Both the position numbers and the translations under genes were made by a program. Below the pieces are notes generated by a model, which had not been told where the DNA came from, made no database searches, and saw only the letters and a program-made list of their open reading frames with translations. From the NCBI GenBank assembly GCA_902774035.1, contig CACYHA010000005.1, positions 16,768 to 80,767 on the forward strand: a DNA stretch of 64,000 bases, in the 5' to 3' direction. The stretch comes from Oscillospiraceae bacterium (GTDB lineage Bacteria; Bacillota; Clostridia; Oscillospirales; Acutalibacteraceae). Of this stretch, positions 25,260-33,238 are shown in pieces (position 1 is the stretch's first letter; each line of letters starts with the position of its first letter).

Positions 25260-26623
25260 CATATCAGCGCGTTTGCGATGGAGAAGTAGATCAGCAGCGA
25301 AATGGCGTCCACCATCGTTGTGATCATGGGACCGGCCATAAGCGCCGGGTCAAAGCGCAGGAGCTTTGCGATGATCGGCAAGGTGCAGCCGATGATCTTT
25401 GCCACCATGACGGCCGCCACAATGGCAAGGCAGACCACAAGGATCACATCGTTGGAGGTGTCGCTGCCAATGATGAAGCGCAGCAGGAACATGCGCGCGG
25501 CGTTGGCAAGCGAGAGCGTGACGCCGACCATGACCGACACGCGGATCTCCTTCCACAGCACGCGGAAGTAATCCTTAATCTGGATCTCGCCCAGAGCAAG
25601 ACCGCGGATGATCAGCGTGGAAACCTGGTTGCCGGCGTTGCCGCCCGTGTCCATAAGCATCGGGATGCAGGCCGTCAGTCCGGCGATGGTTGCGAGCTTG
25701 GCCTCAAAGCTTTCGATGATCTGACCGGTAAAGGTGGCGGAAACCATCAGCACCAGCAGCCAGACGATGCGGTTTTTGGCCAGCACAAAGACGTTGGTTT
25801 TCAGATACTCATCTTCGGAAGGGCGCAGAAGGGCCATCTTTTCAAAGTCCTCCGTGGCCTCTTCGTCGATGATGTCCACGATGTCGTCGATCGTGATGAT
25901 GCCGACCAGGCGCTGTTCCTTATCCACTACAGGAACGCTCAAAAGGTCGTATTTCTTTGCGATGGCGGCAACCTGCTCCTGGTCGTCCATGGTGGAAACG
26001 GAAATGAGCTGTTCGTCGTCGGACATGATGTCGCGCAGCGGCACGTCCTCGTCGTTGAGAATCAGCCGCCGCAGCGGGATCGTTCCGACCAGATGGCGGC
26101 CCCGGTCGATACAGTAGCAGGTGTAGATCGTCTCCTTATCCACACCGGTCCGGCGAATGTTTTTGATCGCCTCGCCGACCGTCCAGTCGTCGTGCAGCTC
26201 CACCATTTCGATGGTCATGGCGGAGCCGGCGGAATTGTCGGGATATTCTAAAAAGCGATTGATGATCTCCCGCGTTTCCTTATCCGTGTTGGCAAGCACC
26301 TTGCGCACCACGTTGGCGGGAACCTCTTCCAGAAAATCCACCGCGTCATCCACGTAAAGATCGTCGATCAGGCGCTCCACTTCCTTGTCCGTGATCTTTT
26401 CCACGATCGTCTGCTGCGCGTCGGAATCGAGGTAGGCAAACACGTCGGCGGAGCTGTCCTTGGGGAGAATGCGGAAGGCTGTGACCAGCCGTTGGTCGTC
26501 ATCCAGACTCATGATGAATTCGGCAATGTCCGGATAAGCCATGTCGCGCATCCGCGCACGCAAGGCGGGATAATCCTTGCTCTCCAAAAGCGCGGTCAAT
26601 TCTTCATACAGGGTTTCGTTCAT
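25259..26623 (-). CDS. mgtE: Magnesium transporter MgtE
   Basis: 454 residues from ATG 26623. Cytoplasmic MgtE-N domain (about 10-125), two CBS domains (about 130-250, e.g. IYTCYCIDRGRHLVGTIPL), then five membrane helices (about 275-454) with FTGQIIESFEA, MLMDTGGNAGNQVSTLI and PALMAGPMITTMVDA, all typical. Mg2+ in the cytosol normally closes the channel through the CBS domains. The start is uncertain: the ATG lacks a ribosome site, and a TTG at 26654-26656 (MASASKKAGVS) has AGAGG 14 bases upstream. The leader is unusual. Confidence 0.93.
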   Translation of the reverse strand: MNETLYEELTALLESKDYPALRARMRDMAYPDIAEFIMSLDDDQRLVTAFRILPKDSSADVFAYLDSDAQQTIVEKITDKEVERLIDDLYVDDAVDFLEEVPANVVRKVLANTDKETREIINRFLEYPDNSAGSAMTIEMVELHDDWTVGEAIKNIRRTGVDKETIYTCYCIDRGRHLVGTIPLRRLILNDEDVPLRDIMSDDEQLISVSTMDDQEQVAAIAKKYDLLSVPVVDKEQRLVGIITIDDIVDIIDEEATEDFEKMALLRPSEDEYLKTNVFVLAKNRIVWLLVLMVSATFTGQIIESFEAKLATIAGLTACIPMLMDTGGNAGNQVSTLIIRGLALGEIQIKDYFRVLWKEIRVSVMVGVTLSLANAARMFLLRFIIGSDTSNDVILVVCLAIVAAVMVAKIIGCTLPIIAKLLRFDPALMAGPMITTMVDAISLLIYFSIANALI

Positions 26624-26645
26624 TGACACACCGGCTTTCTTTGAC

Positions 26646-26770
26646 GCAGACGCCAAAGCCGCCGCACGGACCTCTTACCCCCTGATCCGTTTCAAAAGCA
26701 CGGCGTCTGCTTGATGATAAATGATGCTTCGTCGCCCTCGCGGGAAACTGTCCGTGTCCACAGCAGACGC
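26646..26770 (-). promoter_or_regulatory. mgtE leader with mutually exclusive pairings
   Basis: On the minus strand, GCGTCTGCT (plus 26762-26770) can pair with AGCAGACGC (26703-26711), nine perfect base pairs. The same central segment, as GCAGACGCC (26702-26710), can instead pair with GGCGTCTGC (26646-26654), again nine perfect pairs, next to the mgtE start. No M-box consensus is recognisable. A short ORF spans the region. Confidence 0.55.
26675..26761 (-). CDS. Possible 28-residue leader peptide of mgtE
   Basis: GTG start at 26759-26761, AGGAGG 10 bases upstream, TAA at 26675-26677. The product would be MDTDSFPRGRRS, then IIYHQADAVLLKRIRG. The 5' arm of the first leader hairpin lies between the ribosome site and the GTG, and the central arm covers codons 17-20, so translation would change the fold. 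The stop codon overlaps the only ribosome-site-like AGAGG ahead of mgtE. No homologue is recognised; existence of the peptide is inferred. Confidence 0.4.
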   Translation of the reverse strand: MDTDSFPRGRRSIIYHQADAVLLKRIRG

Positions 26771-26832
26771 ACCTCCTTTTGTGTGGATATCATGAAATAC
26801 TGCAAACCGCGACAAAAATCACGGTACAGAAT

Positions 26833-26862
26833 ATTGTACTACATCCGGATAGAGAAAGTCAA
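26833..26862 (-). promoter_or_regulatory. Promoter of mgtE
   Basis: Minus-strand TTGACT (26857-26862), 18-base spacer, TACAAT (26833-26838). The transcript would have a leader of about 200 bases. Confidence 0.7.
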
Positions 26863-26875
26863 TAAAAAAAGCAAA

Positions 26876-26896
26876 ATTGCCGTCCGGGACGGCAAT
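26876..26896 (-). terminator. Terminator after the oxidoreductase gene
   Basis: ATTGCCGTCC pairs with GGACGGCAAT on the minus strand, followed by a T-rich run, just upstream of the mgtE promoter. Confidence 0.85.
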
Positions 26897-26955
26897 AAAA
26901 ACCGAGAAAGCGTTCCGCCGCGCTCTGCGCGGCAGCTTCCGTAACGCGCCGCGGG

Positions 26956-27942
26956 TCATTGTGCCGCGGCGTACATGCGCAAAAAGTCCTCCGTCGCTTT
27001 GCCGCCTTCAAAAAAGTCGATCGCAAAGGGACGGCCTTCCCGCACACAGGCATAGAAATCGCCAAGCAGCGCCGGGTGTCCCCCGCCCCAGTAATCCTTG
27101 CCGACCGTGGAGTTCCGAACGGCGCCGGTCAGCTTTTCGATCTGCCCGTCCGGGGCGAGAAAATACAGCTCCGCGCCCTCCAGACGCAGCGTTCCCTTTT
27201 CGCAGAACAAATCGAGCTGCACCTTCGCGTTGCGGGTAAAAGCCACCGTCGCGTCGAGCTGGGCGGTGACGCCGTTTTGATAGCGCATCCGCGCGAGCGC
27301 GGTGTCCTCCACTTCGATCACGCCCTGCAGATGGTCGTTGGCGATGTGGGCCGTGCAGTCCTCCATGTCCGCGCCGATGAGCCAGCGCAGCAGGTCGATG
27401 GTATGCACCGCCTGATTGACCAGCACGCCGCCGCCTTCTGTGGCCTTTTTGCCGTGCCAGCCGTCGCTGTAATACTGCGCGTCGCGGCTCCACAGCACAT
27501 GGGCCGCCGCAGCGAGGAGCTTTCCGTAGGTTCCCTCCGCCAGCAAACGCTTTGCCAGGACGGCGCCCGCGTTATAGCGGTTCTGGAAACAGACGCCGCA
27601 GACAAGGCCGCTTTCGCGCTGGGCTTCGCGCAAGCGCCGCAGGCTTTCCGCCGTGATGGCGCAGGGCTTTTCGCAGAGCACGCTGACGCCGCGTTTCAGC
27701 GCTTCGCAGGCCATTTCCACATGCAGAAAATGCGGTGTGCAGATATGCACCACGTCGGGATGCTCGGTGTCGAGCAGTTCAAGATAATCGGTATAAGCGC
27801 GGCAGCCATGCGCTTCGGCGGCCGCCTTTGCGCGCGCCGGCACACAGTCCGCGACCGCGGCAAGCGTCACATCCGCCATGGCGTCCAGCGCCGCGAGATG
27901 CACCCGCGAGATTTTGCCGCAGCCGATCAACGCCGCCTTCAT
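26956..27942 (-). CDS. Gfo/Idh/MocA-family oxidoreductase
   Basis: 328 residues. N-terminal NAD(P) fold: ALIGCGKISRVH at 3-14, then DVVHICTPHFLHVEMACEAL and VLCEKPCA with the conserved Lys. The C-terminal barrel-like domain has GGGVLVNQAVHTIDLL (His of the active site). Such enzymes oxidise or reduce sugars and inositols. The start overlaps the isomerase stop by 4 bases, so the pair probably handles one sugar derivative in sequence. The substrate is unknown. Confidence 0.9.
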   Translation of the reverse strand: MKAALIGCGKISRVHLAALDAMADVTLAAVADCVPARAKAAAEAHGCRAYTDYLELLDTEHPDVVHICTPHFLHVEMACEALKRGVSVLCEKPCAITAESLRRLREAQRESGLVCGVCFQNRYNAGAVLAKRLLAEGTYGKLLAAAAHVLWSRDAQYYSDGWHGKKATEGGGVLVNQAVHTIDLLRWLIGADMEDCTAHIANDHLQGVIEVEDTALARMRYQNGVTAQLDATVAFTRNAKVQLDLFCEKGTLRLEGAELYFLAPDGQIEKLTGAVRNSTVGKDYWGGGHPALLGDFYACVREGRPFAIDFFEGGKATEDFLRMYAAAQ

Positions 27943-28808
27943 GCACAGATCTCCACAAGCAGCGCGTGCAGGGCGTCGGACGCCGCTTTGAAAGACGCGG
28001 CGTGGCTTTCATAGGCGCCCTTTGGCATAGCGCGGCGGGTTTCGCCGCCGGTCTCCAGATTCTGCAGTCCGTCGAACACCTGCAGGTGCGGCTCGAGGGT
28101 CAGCATCACGTCGCCCGTGCGCTTTGCGGCGGCGGAAAGGATCGCTTTCACGTTGCCGTCGCCCTTTCCGACAGGCACAACGCTGGAATCGGCAAACAAC
28201 GCGTCCTTCATGTGCAGATACTCCGTATAGGGTTCCAGCAGCTCGAAGGCGCGCAGGGTGTCCTCGCCGCACTGGACGAAGTTCGCCGGGTCGAACACGC
28301 CGCGCAGATGGCTGCAGTTCCGCAGCAGATCCAGGCAGCGGTCGGCCGTGTCGCCATAGATCCCCTTTTCGTTTTCATGGCAGGCCAGCACGCCGTTCGC
28401 GTGGGCATAATCCGCCATCGTCTGCACCTGTTCCAGCACGCGGCCGCGCTGCAGGGCGTAGTCGTCGTCCGCTTCAAAATAGAAACTGAACAAACGGATG
28501 TACGGGGCGGCAAGGATGTTTGCCACTTCGACCGTGCGCTTGAACGCCTCGAAATGGGAGGCAAAATCGTCTTTGATGTTGATCTTGCCGTAGCCGGAGC
28601 CGATGGAGCCGACAAGCATCCCGCTGTCGTCCAGTTCACGTTTCATTTCCTTGGCCTGCGAAGCGGAAAGCGTGTTGATGTTCAACGCCTTGCCGAAGCC
28701 GCGCAGCTCCATGTGGGTGATGCCGTTCGCCTTGCAGGCAGCGATCTGGCCGGAAAGGGACGCTTCGCCGCACTCGTCGCTGAACGCGGAAAGAATAAAG
28801 TTCGCCAT
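27939..28808 (-). CDS. Sugar phosphate isomerase/epimerase (AP-endonuclease-2 TIM barrel)
   Basis: 289 residues from ATG 28808 (GGAGG 7 bases upstream). GITHMELRGFGKALNINTLS near the N-terminus, LACHENEKGIYGD, RGVFDPANFVQCGED and LTLEPHLQVFDG supply the metal ligands typical of the xylose-isomerase-like TIM barrel family. It is the first gene of a two-gene unit with the Gfo/Idh/MocA oxidoreductase. Sugar catabolism is inferred. Confidence 0.88.
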   Translation of the reverse strand: MANFILSAFSDECGEASLSGQIAACKANGITHMELRGFGKALNINTLSASQAKEMKRELDDSGMLVGSIGSGYGKINIKDDFASHFEAFKRTVEVANILAAPYIRLFSFYFEADDDYALQRGRVLEQVQTMADYAHANGVLACHENEKGIYGDTADRCLDLLRNCSHLRGVFDPANFVQCGEDTLRAFELLEPYTEYLHMKDALFADSSVVPVGKGDGNVKAILSAAAKRTGDVMLTLEPHLQVFDGLQNLETGGETRRAMPKGAYESHAASFKAASDALHALLVEICA

Positions 28809-28841
28809 AACAGAACCTCCGAATCCATAGAATACAAAGAG

Positions 28842-28870
28842 AGTATAGCACTGTTTTTCGCCGCGCGCAA
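28842..28870 (-). promoter_or_regulatory. Promoter of the isomerase-oxidoreductase unit
   Basis: Minus-strand TTGCGC (28865-28870), 17-base spacer, TATACT (28842-28847). Confidence 0.6.
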
Positions 28871-28928
28871 GCTGTTTGCAAAGGAATTTCCGTTTTTCAC
28901 AAAAAAAGAATAAAATCCAAAAAAAGGC

Positions 28929-28957
28929 TTGACATTTCAAAAGAAATAAGATATTAT
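28929..28957 (+). promoter_or_regulatory. Promoter of tRNA-Lys
   Basis: TTGACA (28929-28934), 17-base spacer, TATTAT (28952-28957), 17 bases before the tRNA. Confidence 0.85.
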
Positions 28958-28974
28958 ATTTGAGCTGTTGAAAT

Positions 28975-29050
28975 GATCCATTAGCTCAGCCGGCAGAGCA
29001 CTTGACTTTTAATCAAGGTGTCCGGAGTTCGAATCTCCGATGGATCACCA
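28975..29050 (+). tRNA. tRNA-Lys (anticodon TTT)
   Basis: Full cloverleaf including an encoded CCA. Acceptor GATCCAT pairs with ATGGATC; the D arm contains AGCTCAGC; the anticodon arm CTTGA/TCAAG holds loop CTTTTAA with anticodon TTT; the T arm is CGGAG-TTCGAAT-CTCCG. It is a single gene with its own promoter and terminator. Confidence 0.97.
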
Positions 29051-29053
29051 GTA

Positions 29054-29090
29054 AAAACGCGTGATTTGGAAAACAAATCACGCGTTTTTT
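29054..29090 (+). terminator. Terminator after tRNA-Lys
   Basis: AAAACGCGTGATTTG pairs with CAAATCACGCGTTTT, ending in a T run. Confidence 0.92.
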
Positions 29091-29306
29091 GTATGCTGTT
29101 TGCCCTGTCGGGCAGATGATGCTGCCTGCGGCACATGAAGTGCAAACATCGCATTCTTGCCCCAAAAGAGAGCCGCCGCAGACAACGACGTTTGCTCTTT
29201 TTTTCAATGCTCTTGGATTCGGGAAGCATTTTTGAAGCGTAGTCAGGACGAAAAGCTCATTTTAAACGGCAAGATTTCCACATCTGCGGAAGCCGTCGGC
29301 CGCGGC

Positions 29307-30140
29307 TTATCCGAGCAGACCCTTTTCCGCCAGCCAGCCGTGCGCGAGCGTCCAGGCTTTTTTGCCGTTTTGCGAAACATAGGAGCTGTGGGTTTCGCCT
29401 TTGAGAACCGCAAAGTCGCTGTCGGGAATGTTTTCGGCGATGAAAAGCGTATCGGACGGCCAGAGGATGTCAAACTGACCGCTGACGATGAAGGCCGGAC
29501 AGGTGATCCGGGAAAGAAATTCCGGGGTGAAATCGGGAAGGGTCAGCATCAGGTCGTTGCGCTTGTCTTTTTTGAACAGGTTTTTCAGCGCCACACCGAG
29601 GGGAAAGTAGGGCTTGAAGGTCTTCGGGTGGGAATTCGCGCCGCAGGAGATGATCGCACCCGGCGTCTCTGGAAACTCCGACGCAAGGGTGATGACGTCG
29701 ATCCCGCCGTCGGAATGCCCCATCAACACAGGTTTCTTGAGTCCCAGCGCGGCGATAAACGCGTTCAGATCCTGCGCCATCAGGTGATAGGAGATCTCGC
29801 CCGGGTCGCTGCTGTCGCCGTGGCAGCGGCTTTCCGGCAGATAGACGGTGAACGAATCGGCAAGATAGCTCGCCGCCTCGCGCAGAGAATCGGCGTTTCC
29901 GCCGTTGCCGTGCACAAGGATCAGCGGCGGCTTTTTGCTGCCGTAGACCAGGTAGTGCATCTTCACCTGCGGAAGCTGAATGTATGCGTCCGCGGACGGT
30001 TCCGTCACAGGCGCGGGCAGATCGGCCGCGCGCAGCGTCTGCGCGTGGTATTTTTGCGGCCGGATCAGATATTCCGCCTGAGAAGCGATACCGCTGAACA
30101 TCAGAGCGAACGAAAGCAGAATGTTGAGAAAAGCCGTCAT
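29307..30140 (-). CDS. Alpha/beta hydrolase, probably membrane-anchored or exported
   Basis: 277 residues. The N-terminus (MTAFLNILLSFALMFSGIAS) is a signal peptide or anchor. Oxyanion region ILVHGNGGNAD, nucleophile Ser in LMGHSDGGID, acid in SGQFDILWPSD and His in KGETHSSYVS form a complete triad. The DSSDPGEISYHLMAQDL stretch fits serine esterases and related alpha/beta hydrolases. The substrate is unknown. GGAGGAG lies upstream. Divergent from the metallophosphoesterase gene. Confidence 0.88.
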   Translation of the reverse strand: MTAFLNILLSFALMFSGIASQAEYLIRPQKYHAQTLRAADLPAPVTEPSADAYIQLPQVKMHYLVYGSKKPPLILVHGNGGNADSLREAASYLADSFTVYLPESRCHGDSSDPGEISYHLMAQDLNAFIAALGLKKPVLMGHSDGGIDVITLASEFPETPGAIISCGANSHPKTFKPYFPLGVALKNLFKKDKRNDLMLTLPDFTPEFLSRITCPAFIVSGQFDILWPSDTLFIAENIPDSDFAVLKGETHSSYVSQNGKKAWTLAHGWLAEKGLLG

Positions 30141-30255
30141 GGAATCTCCTCCGATTTGTTGCGTTGTTTATGAAAATTGTAGCACAAAACCGACGCGATG
30201 GGAAGAGGAACGGCATATTTTTCTCGCTGTCTCCGAGAAAAAACGGCCCCGGGTA

Positions 30256-30284
30256 TGGACAGCGCAAAGGTTTGGCTCTATAAT
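30256..30284 (+). promoter_or_regulatory. Promoter of the metallophosphoesterase gene
   Basis: TGGACA (30256-30261), 17-base spacer, TATAAT (30279-30284). Confidence 0.6.
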
Positions 30285-30336
30285 AGCAGTAGAAACGTAC
30301 CGCGCAGTACGTCTTTTCCAGAAAGGAGCATACATC

Positions 30337-31920
30337 ATGAAACGCAAGTCTTCCTTTTTCACACGTCTGCCCGCGCTGTGGGCTGCGTCGGCATTGCTGG
30401 CCGCAGACGCCGCCGTGTTCCGTGCGCTGCGGATGGTCTGGGTGTTCTATGACCCGGCGCTGCGCTTCCTCGGCGGAGCGCTCGGGCTTTTTGTATTCAT
30501 GCTTTGCCTGTGCGCGGTTTCGTTCGCGCTGCTGCTTCTGCGGCTTTCGGGGCGGGAGCGCGGCGGCAAACCGCTTTGGCAAAGCAAACGCTGCACCGTT
30601 GCAAGCGGCGTCTGCTTCGTTTTTTCCGTCCTATTTGCGGCGGCGATCGCGGCGATTTTGAGCTTCAGCGGCGGCGAAACGTCCAAAACGATGCTGTTCT
30701 ATCTGCAAAACGACCTGCCCGTCCTGCTCGGCTTTGCGGCGGCTGCGGGGACGGTGCTCGTTTTGCCGCGCCTCGGCGCCCGGGGCAGAACGGTTTGCGC
30801 CGTTTGCTTTTTCGTCTGCGCCGCGGCGGCGGTGCTTTGGCTGTTCGGCGTACGTCTCCCCTACCGCCTTGTTTCGGCTCCGGTCGTGATGGACACCGGC
30901 AAAGATTACGCCGTGCTGTTTGCCACAAGCGAACCTGGCACGGGCTATGTCACCTGCAGCGTTGACGGCACGGCGCAAACGATCTTTGACCGGAAGAACG
31001 GAAGGCGCGTCGGCGACCGGCGGCTCCACACCGTCCACGTGCCCTACGACGCGCTCAAAAACAGCAGCTACACCGTCGGCAGCACCCGCGTGATCGAGGA
31101 ATTCAGCTACGGCAGCCGGCTGGGCGCAACCGTCACCGGCGGCCCCTATACCCTGCATGTCAACGAGGGCGAAACACAGACCTATCTTTTGATCTCCGAC
31201 TGGCATACCTACCTGAAGGACGCAAAGGCCGCCATCTCCCATCTCGGAGACTACGACGCGGTGCTGATGCTGGGCGACCCGGCGCCGGGAATGGACTTTG
31301 AAGCGCAGGCCGTGCGCTATCTGGTGCAGTTCGGCGGCGAGCTCACCGGCGGGGAAAAGCCGGTGCTCTATGTGCGCGGCAACCACGAGACCCGCGGCCC
31401 CTTTGCCGCCGCGTTTCCCGAACGAATCGGCTATGCGCAGCTCTATTACACGGCGGACCGCGGCCCCTACTCCTTCCTTGTCCTCGACAGCGGCGAGGAC
31501 AAGCCCGACAGTCACATCGAATACGGCGGAATGGACGATTACGCCCGGAACCGCCGGGAAGAACTGCAATGGCTGCAAAGCGTCGAGCCGAAAAACGAGA
31601 AGCTGATCGTGCTCACCCACGCCTGGCAGTTCGACGAAACGGACGAAACAACCTCCCGCGCAGCCTGGGACGCGTTTTCCGCCCTCGGCGCGCGTTTTGT
31701 GCTCAGCGGCCACAAACACACCTGCGAATTTTTGAGTGCGAAAGATGAAGACTACCGCCCTTACGCCGAAGCCTATCCGAACATCACGGCCTACATCGAC
31801 GGCGGACATTCCGGCAAAACCTATATTGCCTCCAAGCTGACGCTGACGCCGAAGGAGGTTCAAATCGAGGCCGTCAACAACCGCGGAGCAGAAGTGGAAA
31901 ACCGCGTCCTGCCCTGGTAA
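30337..31920 (+). CDS. Membrane metallophosphoesterase
   Basis: 527 residues from ATG 30337 (AAAGGAG upstream). Four hydrophobic helices lie at about 8-30, 42-65, 88-110 and 120-178. A calcineurin-like phosphoesterase domain follows (about 285-500): LLISDWHTY (D-x-H), AVLMLGDPAP (GD), VRGNHETRG (GNHE), VLTHAWQ and LSGHKHTCEF (GHxH), a full dinuclear metal set. The N-terminal helices place the catalytic domain at the membrane, probably outside. The substrate is unknown. It ends with a strong hairpin. Confidence 0.88.
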   Translation: MKRKSSFFTRLPALWAASALLAADAAVFRALRMVWVFYDPALRFLGGALGLFVFMLCLCAVSFALLLLRLSGRERGGKPLWQSKRCTVASGVCFVFSVLFAAAIAAILSFSGGETSKTMLFYLQNDLPVLLGFAAAAGTVLVLPRLGARGRTVCAVCFFVCAAAAVLWLFGVRLPYRLVSAPVVMDTGKDYAVLFATSEPGTGYVTCSVDGTAQTIFDRKNGRRVGDRRLHTVHVPYDALKNSSYTVGSTRVIEEFSYGSRLGATVTGGPYTLHVNEGETQTYLLISDWHTYLKDAKAAISHLGDYDAVLMLGDPAPGMDFEAQAVRYLVQFGGELTGGEKPVLYVRGNHETRGPFAAAFPERIGYAQLYYTADRGPYSFLVLDSGEDKPDSHIEYGGMDDYARNRREELQWLQSVEPKNEKLIVLTHAWQFDETDETTSRAAWDAFSALGARFVLSGHKHTCEFLSAKDEDYRPYAEAYPNITAYIDGGHSGKTYIASKLTLTPKEVQIEAVNNRGAEVENRVLPW

Positions 31921-31929
31921 AAAGAAAAG

Positions 31930-31967
31930 AATCACCGTCTTGCAGGCGTTTCTGCGAGACGGTGATT
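31930..31967. terminator. Bidirectional terminator
   Basis: AATCACCGTCT pairs with AGACGGTGATT, with T-rich sequence on both strands. Shared by the convergent metallophosphoesterase and ddl genes. Confidence 0.88.
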
Positions 31968-31978
31968 TTTCTTTTCTT

Positions 31979-33223
31979 TTATCTCTTTGCGCCCTTCGCA
32001 CCCTTTGCGCCGCCGAAGGACACGCCCTGCAGCACGTTGGAATCGAAGGCGTAGGTGATGTCTTCGTTTTCGCGCTCGCGTTTGAGCGCAAGGGCAAGCA
32101 TCTCGTTGATGAGCTTTTCATACGGCAGGCCGATCGGCTCCCAGAGATAGAACGAGAGCGAACCGGGAATGGTGTTGATCTCGTTGAGCCAGATCTCGCC
32201 GGATTTTGTATCCATCATGAAGTCGATGCGCGACACGCCGGAGCAGCCCAGACACCGGAAGGCGTCCACCGCCATGGTCCGGATCTTCTGCTTCTGTTCG
32301 GGCGTGATGTCGGCAGGGATCTTGCGCTTGAGCGAGGCCATGCCCTTGCTGCCGCCGCCCTTTGCGCCCTTCGCGCCGCCTTTGGCTCCTTTGGCGCCCT
32401 TTGCGCCGCCGCTGCCGTCGCCGATGTATTTGTCCTTGAAGGACAAAATCTCGTCGGCGTTGACCGGCTCCTCGCATTCCGAGGCGCGGGCGCTCTCGTA
32501 ATCGCCGAGGACAGCGCAGTTGATCTCCTTGAGGTTCTGCACCGCCATCTCCACAAGCACCTTCTGCGCGTAGCAAAACGCGGTGTCGAGGGCTTCAAAG
32601 AGCTTTGCGCGGTCGCCTGCCTTGCTGATACCGATGGACGAGCCGAGATTCACGGGCTTCACGATCACCGGGTAGCCGATGCGCTGCTCGATCTCGTTCA
32701 CCACAGCCTCGCTGTCGCGGTCATAGTCCTTTGCCGTGTAGCACTTGCAGTCGAGCACGGGGATGCCGTTGTCCTTGAGCACGGTCTTCATCACATATTT
32801 GTCCATCCCGACGGCGGACGAAAGCACGTCGCAGCCGACATAGGGGATGTTCAGCATCTTCAGGTAGCCCTGCAGCGTGCCGTCCTCCACATTTGTGCCG
32901 TGAACGATCGGAAATGCGATGTCGATGTAATCCATATAGCTCTTGCGCATGGACTTGAACGGGAATTTGAAGATCTTGACGCGCTTTTCGTCGTTGATGA
33001 GAAAGACGCGCTGGCTGATCTTCAGCAGCCGGTCGAGGTCTGTATAGTTTTCGATCTGGCCGATCTCATAGCCGGTATAGAACTTGTTGTCCTTGGTGAC
33101 ATAGATGGGGATGACGTCGTATTTTTTTGCGTCGATGCTCTGGATTGCCTGAATGGCGGAGATGATGGAGATCTCGTGCTCCACGCTTTGGCCGCCGAAA
33201 ATGACGCCGACTTTGATCTTCAT
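31979..33223 (-). CDS. ddl: D-alanine--D-alanine ligase with Gly-Ala-Lys insertion
   Basis: Joins two D-Ala with ATP for the peptidoglycan precursor. 414 residues, about 50 over the usual length. ATP-grasp hallmarks: FGGQSVEHEISI (8-20, with Glu15), HGTNVEDGTLQGYL, VKPVNLGSSIGISKA (Ser195-196), SRIDFMMD and GEIWLNEINTIPG. A low-complexity insert of Gly-Ala-Lys triplets (about 271-294) sits after EILSFKDKY, where the omega loop that closes the active site normally lies. A second Gly-Ala-Lys tract ends the protein (403-414). GAGGAGGGG upstream; it follows the MurF-like gene in an operon. Confidence 0.93.
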   Translation of the reverse strand: MKIKVGVIFGGQSVEHEISIISAIQAIQSIDAKKYDVIPIYVTKDNKFYTGYEIGQIENYTDLDRLLKISQRVFLINDEKRVKIFKFPFKSMRKSYMDYIDIAFPIVHGTNVEDGTLQGYLKMLNIPYVGCDVLSSAVGMDKYVMKTVLKDNGIPVLDCKCYTAKDYDRDSEAVVNEIEQRIGYPVIVKPVNLGSSIGISKAGDRAKLFEALDTAFCYAQKVLVEMAVQNLKEINCAVLGDYESARASECEEPVNADEILSFKDKYIGDGSGGAKGAKGAKGGAKGAKGGGSKGMASLKRKIPADITPEQKQKIRTMAVDAFRCLGCSGVSRIDFMMDTKSGEIWLNEINTIPGSLSFYLWEPIGLPYEKLINEMLALALKRERENEDITYAFDSNVLQGVSFGGAKGAKGAKR

Positions 33224-33238
33224 TGCAGTCCCCTCCTC

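Noticed and set aside
26623-26838. M-box (magnesium) riboswitch
   Set aside because: I looked for the conserved M-box blocks and did not find them; the leader has a different pairing scheme.
28981-29229. 82-residue frame on the minus strand covering the tRNA
   Set aside because: It translates the tRNA-Lys gene itself, a common false gene call.
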